In this document: positions 7,320 to 14,692 of the stretch, in pieces
How the letters are laid out: each line of letters opens with the position of its first letter
Numbering within the stretch: position 1 is the first letter of the stretch
Assembly: GCA_002428445.1 (NCBI GenBank)
Contig: DIWJ01000017.1
Location: forward strand, 1-25,019
Direction of reading: 5' to 3'
DNA: 25,019 nucleotides
Source of the DNA: Syntrophaceae bacterium UBA6109
GTDB taxonomy: Bacteria > Desulfobacterota > Syntrophia > Syntrophales > UBA6109
Notes under the pieces: generated by a model
Databases searched by the model: none
Told to the model about the DNA's origin: nothing
What the model saw: only the letters and a program-made list of their open reading frames with translations
Position numbers and translations under genes: made by a program

Positions 7320-7871
7320 ATGAAAAAAATCATCGCTACGCTTAAGGCATTCCTGACGGCTTTCCCGAAATGGTTCGGGCTGTACCTGGGCCTGGCCGGG
7401 CTGATCACGTTCAACCTCTTCATCATGGAGGAAGCATTTCAAACGTGCATGTTCGGCTCATGGCCGGCCCAGGACGCCCAAGAGTGGCGGCTCGTCAAGA
7501 AGAACATCGACACCATGAAGAAGATCCGCGGCACGATGATCACGATGAACTGCGTCGCGGGCTGGATCCATCCGTTCGCCTTTGTCGCGTACAGCGCCTA
7601 CGGCGACGCGGCACAGGAATACATCGACGGTCTCACCGCAAAGTGCCTTGCGAATTATCCGGAAGGCTTCAAGGGCGAAACGGTCACGGTGACATTTCGG
7701 CCGCATGAGAAGGAGCTGATTTCCAACGGACCACTGCGCGAGCCGCACTGGGCCCTGCGGAACGGCCGATGGACAGTCCTGACATACGTTCCCGGGCGCC
7801 ACACATTCACGGGGATCCTGTACGTCGAGGACGGCAAGGTCACGCTCGACGAGCGCAATCATCAATACTGA
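7320..7871 (+). CDS. Single-pass membrane protein of unknown function
   Basis: This 183-residue protein follows the zinc-ribbon stop by three bases and uses aaggag within the end of that gene. It has a short basic N-terminus and one membrane segment at about 18-38 (FGLYLGLAGLITFNLFI). The remaining part of about 145 residues has an acidic/helical portion and then a beta-rich C-terminal domain (from about 117, ETVTVTFRPHEKELI to ILYVEDGKVTLDE). No enzyme motif is seen. If the N-terminus is inside, the large domain faces the periplasm. Confidence 0.7.
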   Translation: MKKIIATLKAFLTAFPKWFGLYLGLAGLITFNLFIMEEAFQTCMFGSWPAQDAQEWRLVKKNIDTMKKIRGTMITMNCVAGWIHPFAFVAYSAYGDAAQEYIDGLTAKCLANYPEGFKGETVTVTFRPHEKELISNGPLREPHWALRNGRWTVLTYVPGRHTFTGILYVEDGKVTLDERNHQY

Positions 7872-7885
7872 GGAGGGTTTCACCA

Positions 7886-8146
7886 ATGAAAGTCGAAATC
7901 GATCTTTTGAAATGGGCAGTCGAGGAGGTTGAGAAGGAAAAGAAGATCACCGGCACGTTCGTCATTCGGGCCGGCGTGGTCGAAGTGGCAAAGCAGAGTT
8001 TCAATGGCGGCGGGTACATGGAGCCCAAGATCCCGCTCCCGCCGGAACTGCTGGTCGAAGCAAACGCGCTGACCGCGAAGATCGCGGCAGCCATCACCAA
8101 AAACTTCATAGGAGGGCAAGACAATGGATCTGAAAAAGCTGCGTGA
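7886..8146 (+). CDS. Small protein of unknown function (86 aa)
   Basis: gaggagggt before 7886 selects this start over the long upstream frame. The 86-residue product begins with a charged helix (LLKWAVEEVEKEKK), has a short beta stretch (TFVIRAGVVEVA) and ends in a second helix. It overlaps the next gene by 23 bases. No relative is recognised. Confidence 0.65.
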   Translation: MKVEIDLLKWAVEEVEKEKKITGTFVIRAGVVEVAKQSFNGGGYMEPKIPLPPELLVEANALTAKIAAAITKNFIGGQDNGSEKAA

Positions 8147-8339
8147 CGAGGCATTGGCGGAGGCGAATATGGCGATTCGCGAGGAAAAACTGCGCGCGTT
8201 CAAGAGCGCCGTCCGGAAGAAGGTCGCAACGATCATGGCCAACGACGAAGAGATCGCGAGACTTCAGAAGGAAAACGAGGCGCTGCGGAAAGACATCGCC
8301 GCGCTCGATTTCGAAGATCACAAGGATGTGACGCTGTAA
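8124..8339 (+). CDS. Small coiled-coil protein (71 aa)
   Basis: The 71-residue protein is almost entirely helical and charged. Its C-terminal half (about 40-62, EEIARLQKENEALRKDIAAL) shows a leucine heptad pattern typical of a dimeric coiled coil. aggagggc precedes the start and lies inside the preceding gene, so the two are coupled. It could be a dimerising adaptor; nothing further can be said. Confidence 0.65.
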   Translation: MDLKKLRDEALAEANMAIREEKLRAFKSAVRKKVATIMANDEEIARLQKENEALRKDIAALDFEDHKDVTL

Positions 8340-8343
8340 GACC

Positions 8344-8428
8344 AAACGGAGCGAGCGCGAAAGCGTGAGGGGTACGAAAAAAGCGGGCAACTTTCTGTTT
8401 ACAGACGCCAATCCCGCTCGCTCCGTTT
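8344..8428 (+). ncRNA. Stem-closed structured element, possible RNA
   Basis: A perfect 14-bp stem (8344-8357 aaacggagcgagcg with 8415-8428) closes a domain of 57 bases. The domain can form at least two inner hairpins: cgc-gaaa-gcg, overlapping the foot of the stem, and tctg-ttta-caga near 8394-8405. No T-run follows. The fold resembles a multi-branch junction and lies in the longest gap of this gene cluster. It may be a leader RNA for the 8451 gene, a processed small RNA or a cruciform site. Confidence 0.45.
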
Positions 8429-8450
8429 CAGAAAGTAGGAGGAGGTTTCC

Positions 8451-9152
8451 ATGTCCGACAAGATCGCGGCATTGCGATTTTACCTGAAGCTCGACGACGA
8501 AGCCGTCATCGAACAGAACAAGTTCGACAACGCCGTCTTCACCGTGAATCCCCGGCAGAAGCTCATGGGGCTGTCACCCGAAGACATCAAGGCCGAGATC
8601 AAATGGTTCAGAAAAATGCTCGACCGATTCTTTATGGACCATGGCCGGATCGCGCCCGAACAGTGGACTTCGCGGTTCCTCCAGGAAATGCGTCAGGCAA
8701 AACACTCTCTCTACAGCTACAACGCCATCGCGATGAAGATCAAAGTCATGTCGCCAAACGCCTATTCTGGCCTTTGGAGATTCCATGATTCCGGCACCCC
8801 GTTCCTCGATGTTCTCGCTTATGTCAGTAACACTGATTCGGTCTTCGATTCCTACCACGAAGCATTTGACGGTCTGCCCATCGTCGATCGCCGCGTGCCC
8901 TACTGGACAAACGACGGCGAGTATCTGGTCCTGTCGCCGGCAGAGGTCACGATCCGCGTACAGGCCGAACTCGATCGCATGTTCCAAGGCACGATCATGG
9001 AGCTTCCGCTTCATCTCCGAAAGTACATCGATGCCGACGCCTGGCACAGAGACATGAAGCCTCAGACACAGGAGAGGCTCGCGCCTTACGACGGGCTGCG
9101 CCATATCGTCACATACGACAACAAGGGTTACGTCATCTATCGTCAAGGTTAA
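8451..9152 (+). CDS. Protein of unknown function (233 aa)
   Basis: taggaggaggt precedes the start. The 233-residue protein appears soluble and mixed alpha/beta. It has a helix-rich first half (about 40-95, with IKWFRKMLDRFFMDHG) and a second half with aromatic-rich strands (HDSGTPFLDVLAYVS, later GEYLVLSPAEVTIRVQ). No membrane segment, cysteine cluster or catalytic signature is obvious. The next gene starts 11 bases after it. Confidence 0.75.
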   Translation: MSDKIAALRFYLKLDDEAVIEQNKFDNAVFTVNPRQKLMGLSPEDIKAEIKWFRKMLDRFFMDHGRIAPEQWTSRFLQEMRQAKHSLYSYNAIAMKIKVMSPNAYSGLWRFHDSGTPFLDVLAYVSNTDSVFDSYHEAFDGLPIVDRRVPYWTNDGEYLVLSPAEVTIRVQAELDRMFQGTIMELPLHLRKYIDADAWHRDMKPQTQERLAPYDGLRHIVTYDNKGYVIYRQG

Positions 9153-9163
9153 GGAGGATCCAC

Positions 9164-9400
9164 ATGATCGCCTACTGTTTCAAGTCCGGCGAGATCGGGA
9201 TCGCGGAGAAGGTGCCCGATGGGGCAATCGCGCTGATCGCCGGCACACCGGAAGAACTGGACCGGAAGGTCAAAGCCACCGCACGCCTCGCCTACGACAA
9301 CAAGACCTACCTGGTGCCCAAGCTGCCGGAAGCGACGTCCGTTGACGAAGCCATTGAAGTCCTCTGCAATTATGCCGATCTTCTGAGGGGCATAAACTGA
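9164..9400 (+). CDS. Small protein of unknown function (78 aa)
   Basis: aaggaggat precedes the start. The 78 residues suggest a compact alpha/beta fold: strand (AYCFKSGEIGIA), helix (TPEELDRKVKATARLAY), strand (TYLVP), helix (SVDEAIEVLCNYADLL). The compact composition suggests a stable globular protein, but I do not recognise a family. Confidence 0.7.
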   Translation: MIAYCFKSGEIGIAEKVPDGAIALIAGTPEELDRKVKATARLAYDNKTYLVPKLPEATSVDEAIEVLCNYADLLRGIN

Positions 9401-9415
9401 AAAGGAGGTAACAAA

Positions 9416-9559
9416 ATGATCGCATCGGAACTCTCGTTGCCCAAGCGCATCCTGAAGAAGCAGGTCCGAAAGCGCCGCATCAAACTGGGCCCGCTGATCC
9501 TGGGTTTCATTATCGGTCTTCTGATCTGCGCAATTCCGTACATCATGTTCGTAAAGTAG
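9416..9559 (+). CDS. Very small membrane protein (47 aa)
   Basis: An excellent ribosome site (aaaggaggt) precedes an ATG at 9416. The 47-residue product has a strongly basic N-terminal half (KRILKKQVRKRRIK) followed by one membrane helix at about 25-43 (GPLILGFIIGLLICAIPY). By the positive-inside rule the basic part is cytoplasmic. Its ribosome site, spacing (15 bases after the previous stop, 20 before the next start) and composition argue that it is a real gene despite its size. Confidence 0.65.
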   Translation: MIASELSLPKRILKKQVRKRRIKLGPLILGFIIGLLICAIPYIMFVK

Positions 9560-9579
9560 GAAGGAGGACAGTCGTTTCA

Positions 9580-10065
9580 ATGTATAAGCATGTTGTTCTC
9601 AGCATTTCGTTGATTTTCCTGCTGGCTGTCCCCGCCGAGGCTGTGGACGTCGAAAAGGTCTCGAAGATCCTCGGCAATCTGAATCAGAGCTACTCATGGG
9701 TCGAGTCCTATGAACTGGGCAAGTTCGATTGCTCCACGCAGACCGCGACGCTGTGGCACATCCTCAAAAAGCAAAATATCGACAGCATGATCGTCGCATC
9801 GATCTACTTCGACAAGAAGACGAACGCCTGGAAGGATCATATCTTCCTGATCGCGGAACTTGACGGCTGCGTCTACATCATCGACGCGACCGCCCTGGAG
9901 ATCAGGCCGCCCCTGCCGTATAACAGCGGCCACATCATCACCCGGCTCTACATGACGCCGGAAGCGGCAAACCGGGCATGGCCGGGCGAATTCATCGCCC
10001 AGGACATCGAACCGATGAAGATCACGGCGCCAGCAAAGCCAGCAGCCAAAATCCAGAAAAATTGA
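9580..10065 (+). CDS. Exported transglutaminase-like cysteine protease fold protein
   Basis: This 161-residue protein has a signal peptide (residues 1-21, cleavage expected after AEA). The mature part shows a Cys-His-Asp order typical of transglutaminase-like and papain-fold enzymes: C51 at the head of a helix (FDCSTQTATLWHIL), H87 before a strand (DHIFLIAE) and D102 (YIIDATA). Such enzymes cut or form amide bonds in proteins or cell-wall peptides. A periplasmic location would suit a target in the envelope. The triad assignment is inferred from motif order and not from a family match. The C-terminal 20 residues are a basic, Ala/Pro-rich tail. Confidence 0.6.
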   Translation: MYKHVVLSISLIFLLAVPAEAVDVEKVSKILGNLNQSYSWVESYELGKFDCSTQTATLWHILKKQNIDSMIVASIYFDKKTNAWKDHIFLIAELDGCVYIIDATALEIRPPLPYNSGHIITRLYMTPEAANRAWPGEFIAQDIEPMKITAPAKPAAKIQKN

Positions 10066-10195
10066 ACAATATCCGCAATTGGGCGGCGTAGGAATCCGGG
10101 TTCCGGAACTGCCCCGACAGGGACAATCTCGTCCGAAAAGGCATCAATTCCTCGCTGTTTTCACACCGCAATTCATGCTCTGAAAGGAGAAGAAC

Positions 10196-11893
10196 ATGGA
10201 ACCGTACATGGAACTCCCCGTCTCGAAGCTGGTTTCGAACGGGCTGAATCCCCGCAAGGACTTTGGGGATCTCTCGGAACTCGAAGCATCGATCAAGGCG
10301 CACGGCCTCCTCGAGCCGCTGATTATCCGTCCGAGCGCCGACGGCGCTTACGAGATCATCGCCGGCCATCGGCGCATGAAGGCCATCAAGAATCTCATCA
10401 AAGCCAAGCACATCAAGAAGGATACCGCGTTCCCCTGCGTCCTGCGCGAGGCTGACGACGCCGTCGCCCAGGAACTCATGCTCATCGAGAACATCCAGCG
10501 CAAGGATCTCTCCGAAGTCGAACAGGCCGAGGCGTTCAAGAAGTACCTCGATGAACACGGCGGCGAGTGCGAGGTCCTGGCCGAGAAGACCGGCCTCACT
10601 CAGTATTACATCCGGCGGCGCGCCAAGGCTTTCGATCTTCCCAAGGAGATCGTCGCTATGTGGAAAGCTGACGAGATCAGCTTCGGTCACATACAGCAGC
10701 TCCTTCGGCTCGATGCCGAGCAGATCGGCGATCTTCTTGCCCTGGTGGATAACGAAGACGAAAAGCCTGGTGACGTTCTCCGGGAGATGACAGTCGAGGA
10801 TCTCGGGGATTACATCAGCCGAGAATTGCGCGTCTTGAAGAACGCCCCGTTCGACATCAAGGCCGCCGGTTGTGGTCAGTGCGCGCAGAACTCGGCAACC
10901 CAGGTCGCGTTATTCGGCGACGACTACGCCATCGACAAGGTGTCATGCCTCAATGCGAAATGCTTCTCCCTGAAGATGTCCGAGCATTTCGAAAAGAACT
11001 GGCCTCAGACGAAATTTGCAAAGAAGTTCAAGACCAACGGTTTCATGTTCTATAAGAATTACAGCGATTGCGATGGCATATACCGCGATGTTCATGCCAA
11101 CTGCGAAGACTGCAAGGATTTCGTCACGGTATTCCGTGCTGATGGCGGCATCTATTATGAACGCGGCTGCAAGAACCCCTCCTGCCACGGCAAGACGTAC
11201 AAGACAGCATCCTCGTCATCGTCGCCGGGCTCCTACCGGGACATGAAGCCCGAAGAGAAGGCCGCGCATCGGAGCGAGCAGCACGCCACGCTGTTCACCG
11301 AGAATTTCTACGCCGCCGAGCTTCAGAAAAAGTTCATCGAGGCGTCGGCCGACGATGTCCGCGTTCTCAGGACGCTCGCCTTCGCGTTCATCAAGCACGA
11401 CAGCAGGGCCGCACTCGGAGCCCTCGGTCTGCCGCCGGAAGAAGCCAGGAAGAACTACGATCACATGCAGAAGATCGACAGTCTCGCCACTGCGGTCCTT
11501 ACCATGGAGGCTACAGAGGTCAAGGAGCTTCTCGCAAAACTCTCCGTGCACGCGCTCCTCGATCAGCGGAACTTCAACATCGTCGATCGTTACACGGTCG
11601 CCAGACAGTTCGACATCGTTCTCGGACGCGACTGGAGGATCACCGAGGATTACCTCCTCAAGAAGCGCAAGGACGAATTGCTCGCATTGATGACCGAACT
11701 GGGCATCAGGCCGTACGGCGACAGCAATCCGAAGCGGACGTCGCTCGTTTCGCACATGCTTCGCGAATTGAAGGACAGGACTCTTCCGGCAATTCCTACG
11801 GAGATCATCGCCAAGGAAACGGCGCTCGAGGCGGAAGTGATTACCGTCGGCGCCGACACCGAAAATACAGAAGAAGGAGGAGATGAGGAATAA
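10196..11893 (+). CDS. ParB-family protein with cysteine-rich extension
   Basis: ParB proteins bind centromere-like sites and, in the best-studied members, use CTP to form DNA clamps; relatives serve as nucleases or regulators. This 565-residue protein has the ParB N-terminal domain (about 8-103: NPRKDFGDL, GHRRMKA at 57-63 in place of the usual GERR box, ENIQRKDLSEVEQAEAF) and a helix-turn-helix region (about 125-170, LAEKTGLTQYYIRRR). After these come a first zinc-like cluster (C226, C229, C251, C256) and a second set of cysteines (C292, C303, C306, C325, C330), then a serine-rich hinge and a helical C-terminal region. gaaaggaga precedes the start. No ParA partner is visible. The stop overlaps the start of the DUF932 gene (TAATG). 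Confidence 0.88.
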   Translation: MEPYMELPVSKLVSNGLNPRKDFGDLSELEASIKAHGLLEPLIIRPSADGAYEIIAGHRRMKAIKNLIKAKHIKKDTAFPCVLREADDAVAQELMLIENIQRKDLSEVEQAEAFKKYLDEHGGECEVLAEKTGLTQYYIRRRAKAFDLPKEIVAMWKADEISFGHIQQLLRLDAEQIGDLLALVDNEDEKPGDVLREMTVEDLGDYISRELRVLKNAPFDIKAAGCGQCAQNSATQVALFGDDYAIDKVSCLNAKCFSLKMSEHFEKNWPQTKFAKKFKTNGFMFYKNYSDCDGIYRDVHANCEDCKDFVTVFRADGGIYYERGCKNPSCHGKTYKTASSSSSPGSYRDMKPEEKAAHRSEQHATLFTENFYAAELQKKFIEASADDVRVLRTLAFAFIKHDSRAALGALGLPPEEARKNYDHMQKIDSLATAVLTMEATEVKELLAKLSVHALLDQRNFNIVDRYTVARQFDIVLGRDWRITEDYLLKKRKDELLALMTELGIRPYGDSNPKRTSLVSHMLRELKDRTLPAIPTEIIAKETALEAEVITVGADTENTEEGGDEE

Positions 11894-12966
11894 TGCAAAA
11901 AGGACTCAGCCTTACGGATCTGGCCAAGCAGATCGAAGCGATCGAGGCCGGCAAGAAGGATTACGTCGTTCCGACGACGAAGATCAACATGACGCCGGAT
12001 TCCAGGATCCACATCGACGGCATCGGCGCGTTTGGAATGAAGCCCCTGGCGCACGATCAGATTGCGCAGCGCCTTCAGATCCCCACGCCGTACTACAGGC
12101 GCATGCAGGCTCAGCAGCCGGACCTTCTCGCGGCCAACGTCAACGCCTGGCTCAATCATGAGCCGGAACGCCGGTTCGTCCGGACGGTCGACGGCGAGGT
12201 TCGGGCGTTCCTGTCCGACCGTTACCGGCCCCGCGAGAATCAGTCCGTCGCCGCGGCGGTGCTTCCGATTCTCCTGAATCAGCACAACGGCATCGAGATC
12301 ATGTCCAGTTCGATCACCGACAAGAATATGTATCTCAAGGTCACGTCGAACGAACTCGTCGGCGAGCTTCCGGTCGCGCGTAACGGCGGCATGGTCGGCG
12401 ACGTACTCAAGGGCGGGATCTGCGTCCGGAACTCCGAGGTCGGGTGCGGCGCCTTCGACGTCTCGTTGTTCATCTACATCCTGGCCTGCCGGAACGGCAT
12501 GATCCGCGAGCACTCCATGAAAGCCTACCATGTGGGCAAGAGGATCGAGGCCGGCGACGACGAACAGGTTGGATTCTACTCCAGGGAAGCGATCGAAGCG
12601 GACTCCAAGGCGTTCATGCTCAAGGTCCGCGACACCGTGACGCACGCCTTCGACCGCAAGAAATTCGATGCCGAGCTTGAACTCTACAAGCAGGCCGCCA
12701 AGGATCCGCTCAACACGAAGCGGCTCGATGAAACCATCGAGGATGTCACGAAACGCTTTGCGCTCACGCAGGGCGAGGGCAAGGAAGTCCTCTCCCGGCT
12801 CCTCGAGGCGGGCGACATGAGCAAGTGGGGCCTGTCCCAGGCGATCACGAATCTCGCCAATGACGTCGAGGATTACGAGCGCGCCACAGACCTCGAGAAG
12901 ATCGGCGGTAAGGTCATCGACCTGTCGGTCAGCGAGTGGCGCACGATCACGAAGCTGGCGGCATGA
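11893..12966 (+). CDS. DUF932-type phage/plasmid protein
   Basis: The 357-residue protein resembles the DUF932 family of phage- and plasmid-related proteins (function unknown). The match rests on the motif LSDRYRPRENQSVAAAVLPIL-like segment near 107-125 and on the layout: a short helical start, a central beta-rich domain (about 95-190) and a helical C-terminus with an acidic stretch. Its start overlaps the ParB-family stop by one base, so the two are coupled in translation and probably act together. Members are common beside ssb and ParB-like genes on mobile elements, where roles in DNA protection or recombination have been proposed but not shown. Confidence 0.8.
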   Translation: MQKGLSLTDLAKQIEAIEAGKKDYVVPTTKINMTPDSRIHIDGIGAFGMKPLAHDQIAQRLQIPTPYYRRMQAQQPDLLAANVNAWLNHEPERRFVRTVDGEVRAFLSDRYRPRENQSVAAAVLPILLNQHNGIEIMSSSITDKNMYLKVTSNELVGELPVARNGGMVGDVLKGGICVRNSEVGCGAFDVSLFIYILACRNGMIREHSMKAYHVGKRIEAGDDEQVGFYSREAIEADSKAFMLKVRDTVTHAFDRKKFDAELELYKQAAKDPLNTKRLDETIEDVTKRFALTQGEGKEVLSRLLEAGDMSKWGLSQAITNLANDVEDYERATDLEKIGGKVIDLSVSEWRTITKLAA

Positions 12967-12976
12967 ATACAACGGA

Positions 12977-13062
12977 GGGGGCGAGCTTGTGATCGGGACC
13001 CCGAACGGCAAGGTCCAAAGCGGTGACCATGTCGATAATCCTGAGCAATCAGTCTCGCCCCC
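12977..13062 (+). promoter_or_regulatory. Stem-closed leader element upstream of the 13081 gene
   Basis: A 9-bp stem (12977-12985 gggggcgag with 13054-13062 ctcgccccc) closes a 68-base domain with an inner ggacc...ggtcc hairpin. It is the same size as the 8344-8428 structure and has the same gcgag/ctcgc pairing at its base. The left arm overlaps the ribosome site of the short frame at 12989, and the right arm ends just before the ribosome site of the 13081 gene, so folding could control translation of either. Confidence 0.4.
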
Positions 13063-13084
13063 TTCTTTGGAGGACACAACATGA
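12989..13084 (+). CDS. Possible 31-residue leader peptide, GTG start
   Basis: ggaggggg stands 7-8 bases before a GTG at 12989. The frame runs 31 codons and its TGA overlaps the ATG of the next gene (ATGA), a pattern typical of coupled genes. The peptide is hydrophilic and proline-rich. It lies inside the stem-closed structure, so it could be a regulatory leader peptide; chance is also possible. Confidence 0.3.
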   Translation: MIGTPNGKVQSGDHVDNPEQSVSPPSLEDTT

Positions 13085-13377
13085 TCGACCAGTACGGAAG
13101 AGAGATCGCAGGACCGTTCGTCCTGCTGCCGAAGATCCGTGACTTTTGGGATCAGGAAGAAATCGAATTCATCCTGTCTCTGGACTGGTATCAGGTTGAA
13201 ACCGGACTGAGCAAGCATCTTGTCGCCCGGGTCCGCGAGATCGGCGAGGCATTGGAGTCGTTTCCCTTCACCGAGCCTGAAGATACCGGGTTGATCATCA
13301 ATGAAGACACACCGATTTCTCTTGTTCATCCCGTCCTGAAACGATTTTCCATGGAGGACGGATTTTACCACGCATAG
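13081..13377 (+). CDS. Small protein of unknown function (98 aa)
   Basis: tttggaggac precedes the start. The 98-residue protein is acidic, with two aromatic-rich helices in the first half (IRDFWDQEEIEFILSLDWY) and a C-terminal part ending near HPVLKRFSMEDGFYH. No cysteines or membrane segment are present. The family is not recognised. Confidence 0.65.
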   Translation: MIDQYGREIAGPFVLLPKIRDFWDQEEIEFILSLDWYQVETGLSKHLVARVREIGEALESFPFTEPEDTGLIINEDTPISLVHPVLKRFSMEDGFYHA

Positions 13378-13403
13378 CGCAATGCGCGGAAAGGAAGCCA
13401 CAA

Positions 13404-13766
13404 ATGAAAAAGAACCAAGCTCCCGCCATCGTAGGGCTCGAAAACCTGAACCGTGCAACCATCCACGGGTATCTCAAGTTCATGCTCGCCAATCCTGTCT
13501 ACTTCAAAGACCTCTCAGGCATGGAGGCAACGAAAAGCAATATCACATGGTTTTTCAGCCGGCTGAGACTCGGAAATCTCGTCTGCGCCAGGGAAACCGG
13601 GAGCGAATTAAAGCACGCCTATCGCTATAACACCAAATCGAGGCTCGCCTATGAAGAAACGAAAAAAAGTCAGGTCGTCTCTTGTCCCATTGCACCCGCA
13701 ATTGCCGGGTCAAACGGAAATGCCGGGCTTCACGCTGCGGGAGACATTCGACCTTGTGTGTCCTGA
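13404..13766 (+). CDS. Protein of unknown function, C-terminus uncertain (120 aa)
   Basis: gaaaggaagcc precedes the ATG. Residues 1-85 are basic and helix-rich (IHGYLKFMLANPVYFKDL, then WFFSRLRLGNLVCARETG) and could form a small winged or helical DNA-binding domain, but no family is recognised. The last 30 residues (after ETKK) look less protein-like, and a second frame with its own ribosome site begins at 13651, so the end may be an extension past a former stop or the region may be frameshifted. Confidence 0.55.
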   Translation: MKKNQAPAIVGLENLNRATIHGYLKFMLANPVYFKDLSGMEATKSNITWFFSRLRLGNLVCARETGSELKHAYRYNTKSRLAYEETKKSQVVSCPIAPAIAGSNGNAGLHAAGDIRPCVS

Positions 13767-13878
13767 AACCCGTTGGGGAGAACTGCCTCGATCGGCGCTC
13801 ACAAGAACAGATTCACTTTTTGGAGGAGACATCGATGAGCTACTACGACTTCGTCGTTGCCAGGAGACTACACACTGA
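13651..13878 (+). CDS. Small overlapping gene of unknown function (75 aa)
   Basis: The ATG at 13651 has gagg seven bases upstream and lies inside the preceding gene in the +1 frame, overlapping it by 116 bases. The 75-residue product is basic at the N-terminus (MKKRKKVRSS) and continues with GQTEMPGFTLRETFDLV, which looks protein-like. Its end overlaps the next gene by 44 bases. It may be genuine and coupled, or the true continuation of the upstream gene after a frameshift. Confidence 0.45.
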   Translation: MKKRKKVRSSLVPLHPQLPGQTEMPGFTLRETFDLVCPETRWGELPRSALTRTDSLFGGDIDELLRLRRCQETTH

Positions 13879-14065
13879 GGACGCCTCGTTTGCTGCTCTG
13901 ATCATGGCGGCCATGTGGAAAGCGGATTCCATCAACAGCGCCATGCTCAGGGCGCAGTGGCCGGAATTATGGGACGAGATCACCGCCCGGTATCATGCGC
14001 CGGCGGGCCTGCTGCCGGAAGAAAGGAAAGGCGATGAACTGGCAGAAAAAGCTGACGAAGGTTGA
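13835..14065 (+). CDS. Small protein of unknown function (76 aa)
   Basis: ttggaggagac precedes the ATG at 13835, which is far better supported than the upstream 13682 start. The 76-residue product is helical: MSYYDFVVARRL, then FAALIMAAMWKAD, then MLRAQWPELWDEI. It overlaps the following gene by 32 bases. I do not recognise a family, but this type of short helical protein is common in phage early regions. Confidence 0.65.
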   Translation: MSYYDFVVARRLHTEDASFAALIMAAMWKADSINSAMLRAQWPELWDEITARYHAPAGLLPEERKGDELAEKADEG

Positions 14066-14237
14066 ACTGCAGCACGTTCGGGACTGGTGCGGCGGGACGC
14101 TGAAATCGTTCAAGCGCACCAGGGAGAGACAGAAAAGGATCCGTGCAAAAAATGACGCAAATGGATGCCCTCCCGGCATTGCGGAGCCGTGTTGGGACTG
14201 CAAGCGAATCGCCAAGAAACTCGGATTGGAGAAGTAA
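14034..14237 (+). CDS. Small basic cysteine-containing protein (67 aa)
   Basis: gaaaggaaaggcg precedes the ATG at 14034. The 67-residue protein is strongly basic (KSFKRTRERQKRIRAK) and has C30 (by count), then cysteines in NGCPPG and EPCWDCKR near the end, which could bind a metal. Basic charge and cysteines suggest nucleic-acid binding. The next start is 3 bases past the stop region. Confidence 0.6.
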   Translation: MNWQKKLTKVELQHVRDWCGGTLKSFKRTRERQKRIRAKNDANGCPPGIAEPCWDCKRIAKKLGLEK

Positions 14238-14239
14238 CC

Positions 14240-14461
14240 ATGAACTACCCGACCATGGAGCAAGTGAAAGCAGCCGACCGTGAGCAGATCTGCAGGTGGT
14301 ATCGATTCCTGCCGTCGCCGGGGATGAGCGCGCTCAGGACGCCGGCGTTTGACACGGTCCTGAATGAAGAGGCCACGGTCATGAACGCGATCGTCGCACG
14401 ATGGAAGGAATTCGGCGGTTTCACGCCGGAGATCAGCAAGAAGATCGGACTCGGCCAATGA
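14240..14461 (+). CDS. Small protein of unknown function (73 aa)
   Basis: ggagaag precedes the ATG at 14240, right after the previous stop. The 73-residue product has two helices around a central loop (VKAADREQICRWYRFLPSP, then FDTVLNEEATVMNAIVARW) and ends FTPEISKKIGLGQ. Its composition suggests a compact helical protein. Its stop overlaps the next start (ATGA), so the two are coupled. Confidence 0.65.
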   Translation: MNYPTMEQVKAADREQICRWYRFLPSPGMSALRTPAFDTVLNEEATVMNAIVARWKEFGGFTPEISKKIGLGQ

Positions 14462-14679
14462 ACACACGAATCGGAGATTTTCAGAGCGAGCACATGAAGC
14501 GCAATGGCATCCCGCCGGAGTGGATGCTCTGGCAGAAAATCTGTTCCCACCCCGGCGGTCCTGCGAAAGCCATCGACGGCAAGACGTACTATTTCCCGCC
14601 GTCTGCATTATGGGAGCATGTGCCCGGCTCACCCGTCTTTCAAAGCGAGCAGGCGGCGATCGATTTCTACGGGCTATAG
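14458..14679 (+). CDS. Small protein of unknown function (73 aa)
   Basis: The ATG at 14458 overlaps the stop of the preceding gene by four bases, typical translational coupling. The 73-residue protein is rich in Pro, Trp and Tyr (PPEWMLWQKICSHPGG, then KTYYFPPSALWEHVPGS) and ends in a short helix. No motif or family is recognised. Confidence 0.6.
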   Translation: MNTRIGDFQSEHMKRNGIPPEWMLWQKICSHPGGPAKAIDGKTYYFPPSALWEHVPGSPVFQSEQAAIDFYGL

Positions 14680-14692
14680 GAAAGGACATTCG

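Noticed and set aside
11650..13458. 602-codon open frame on the minus strand
   Set aside because: It is fully antisense to the well-supported DUF932 gene and its neighbours and arises from GC-rich codon use on the plus strand.
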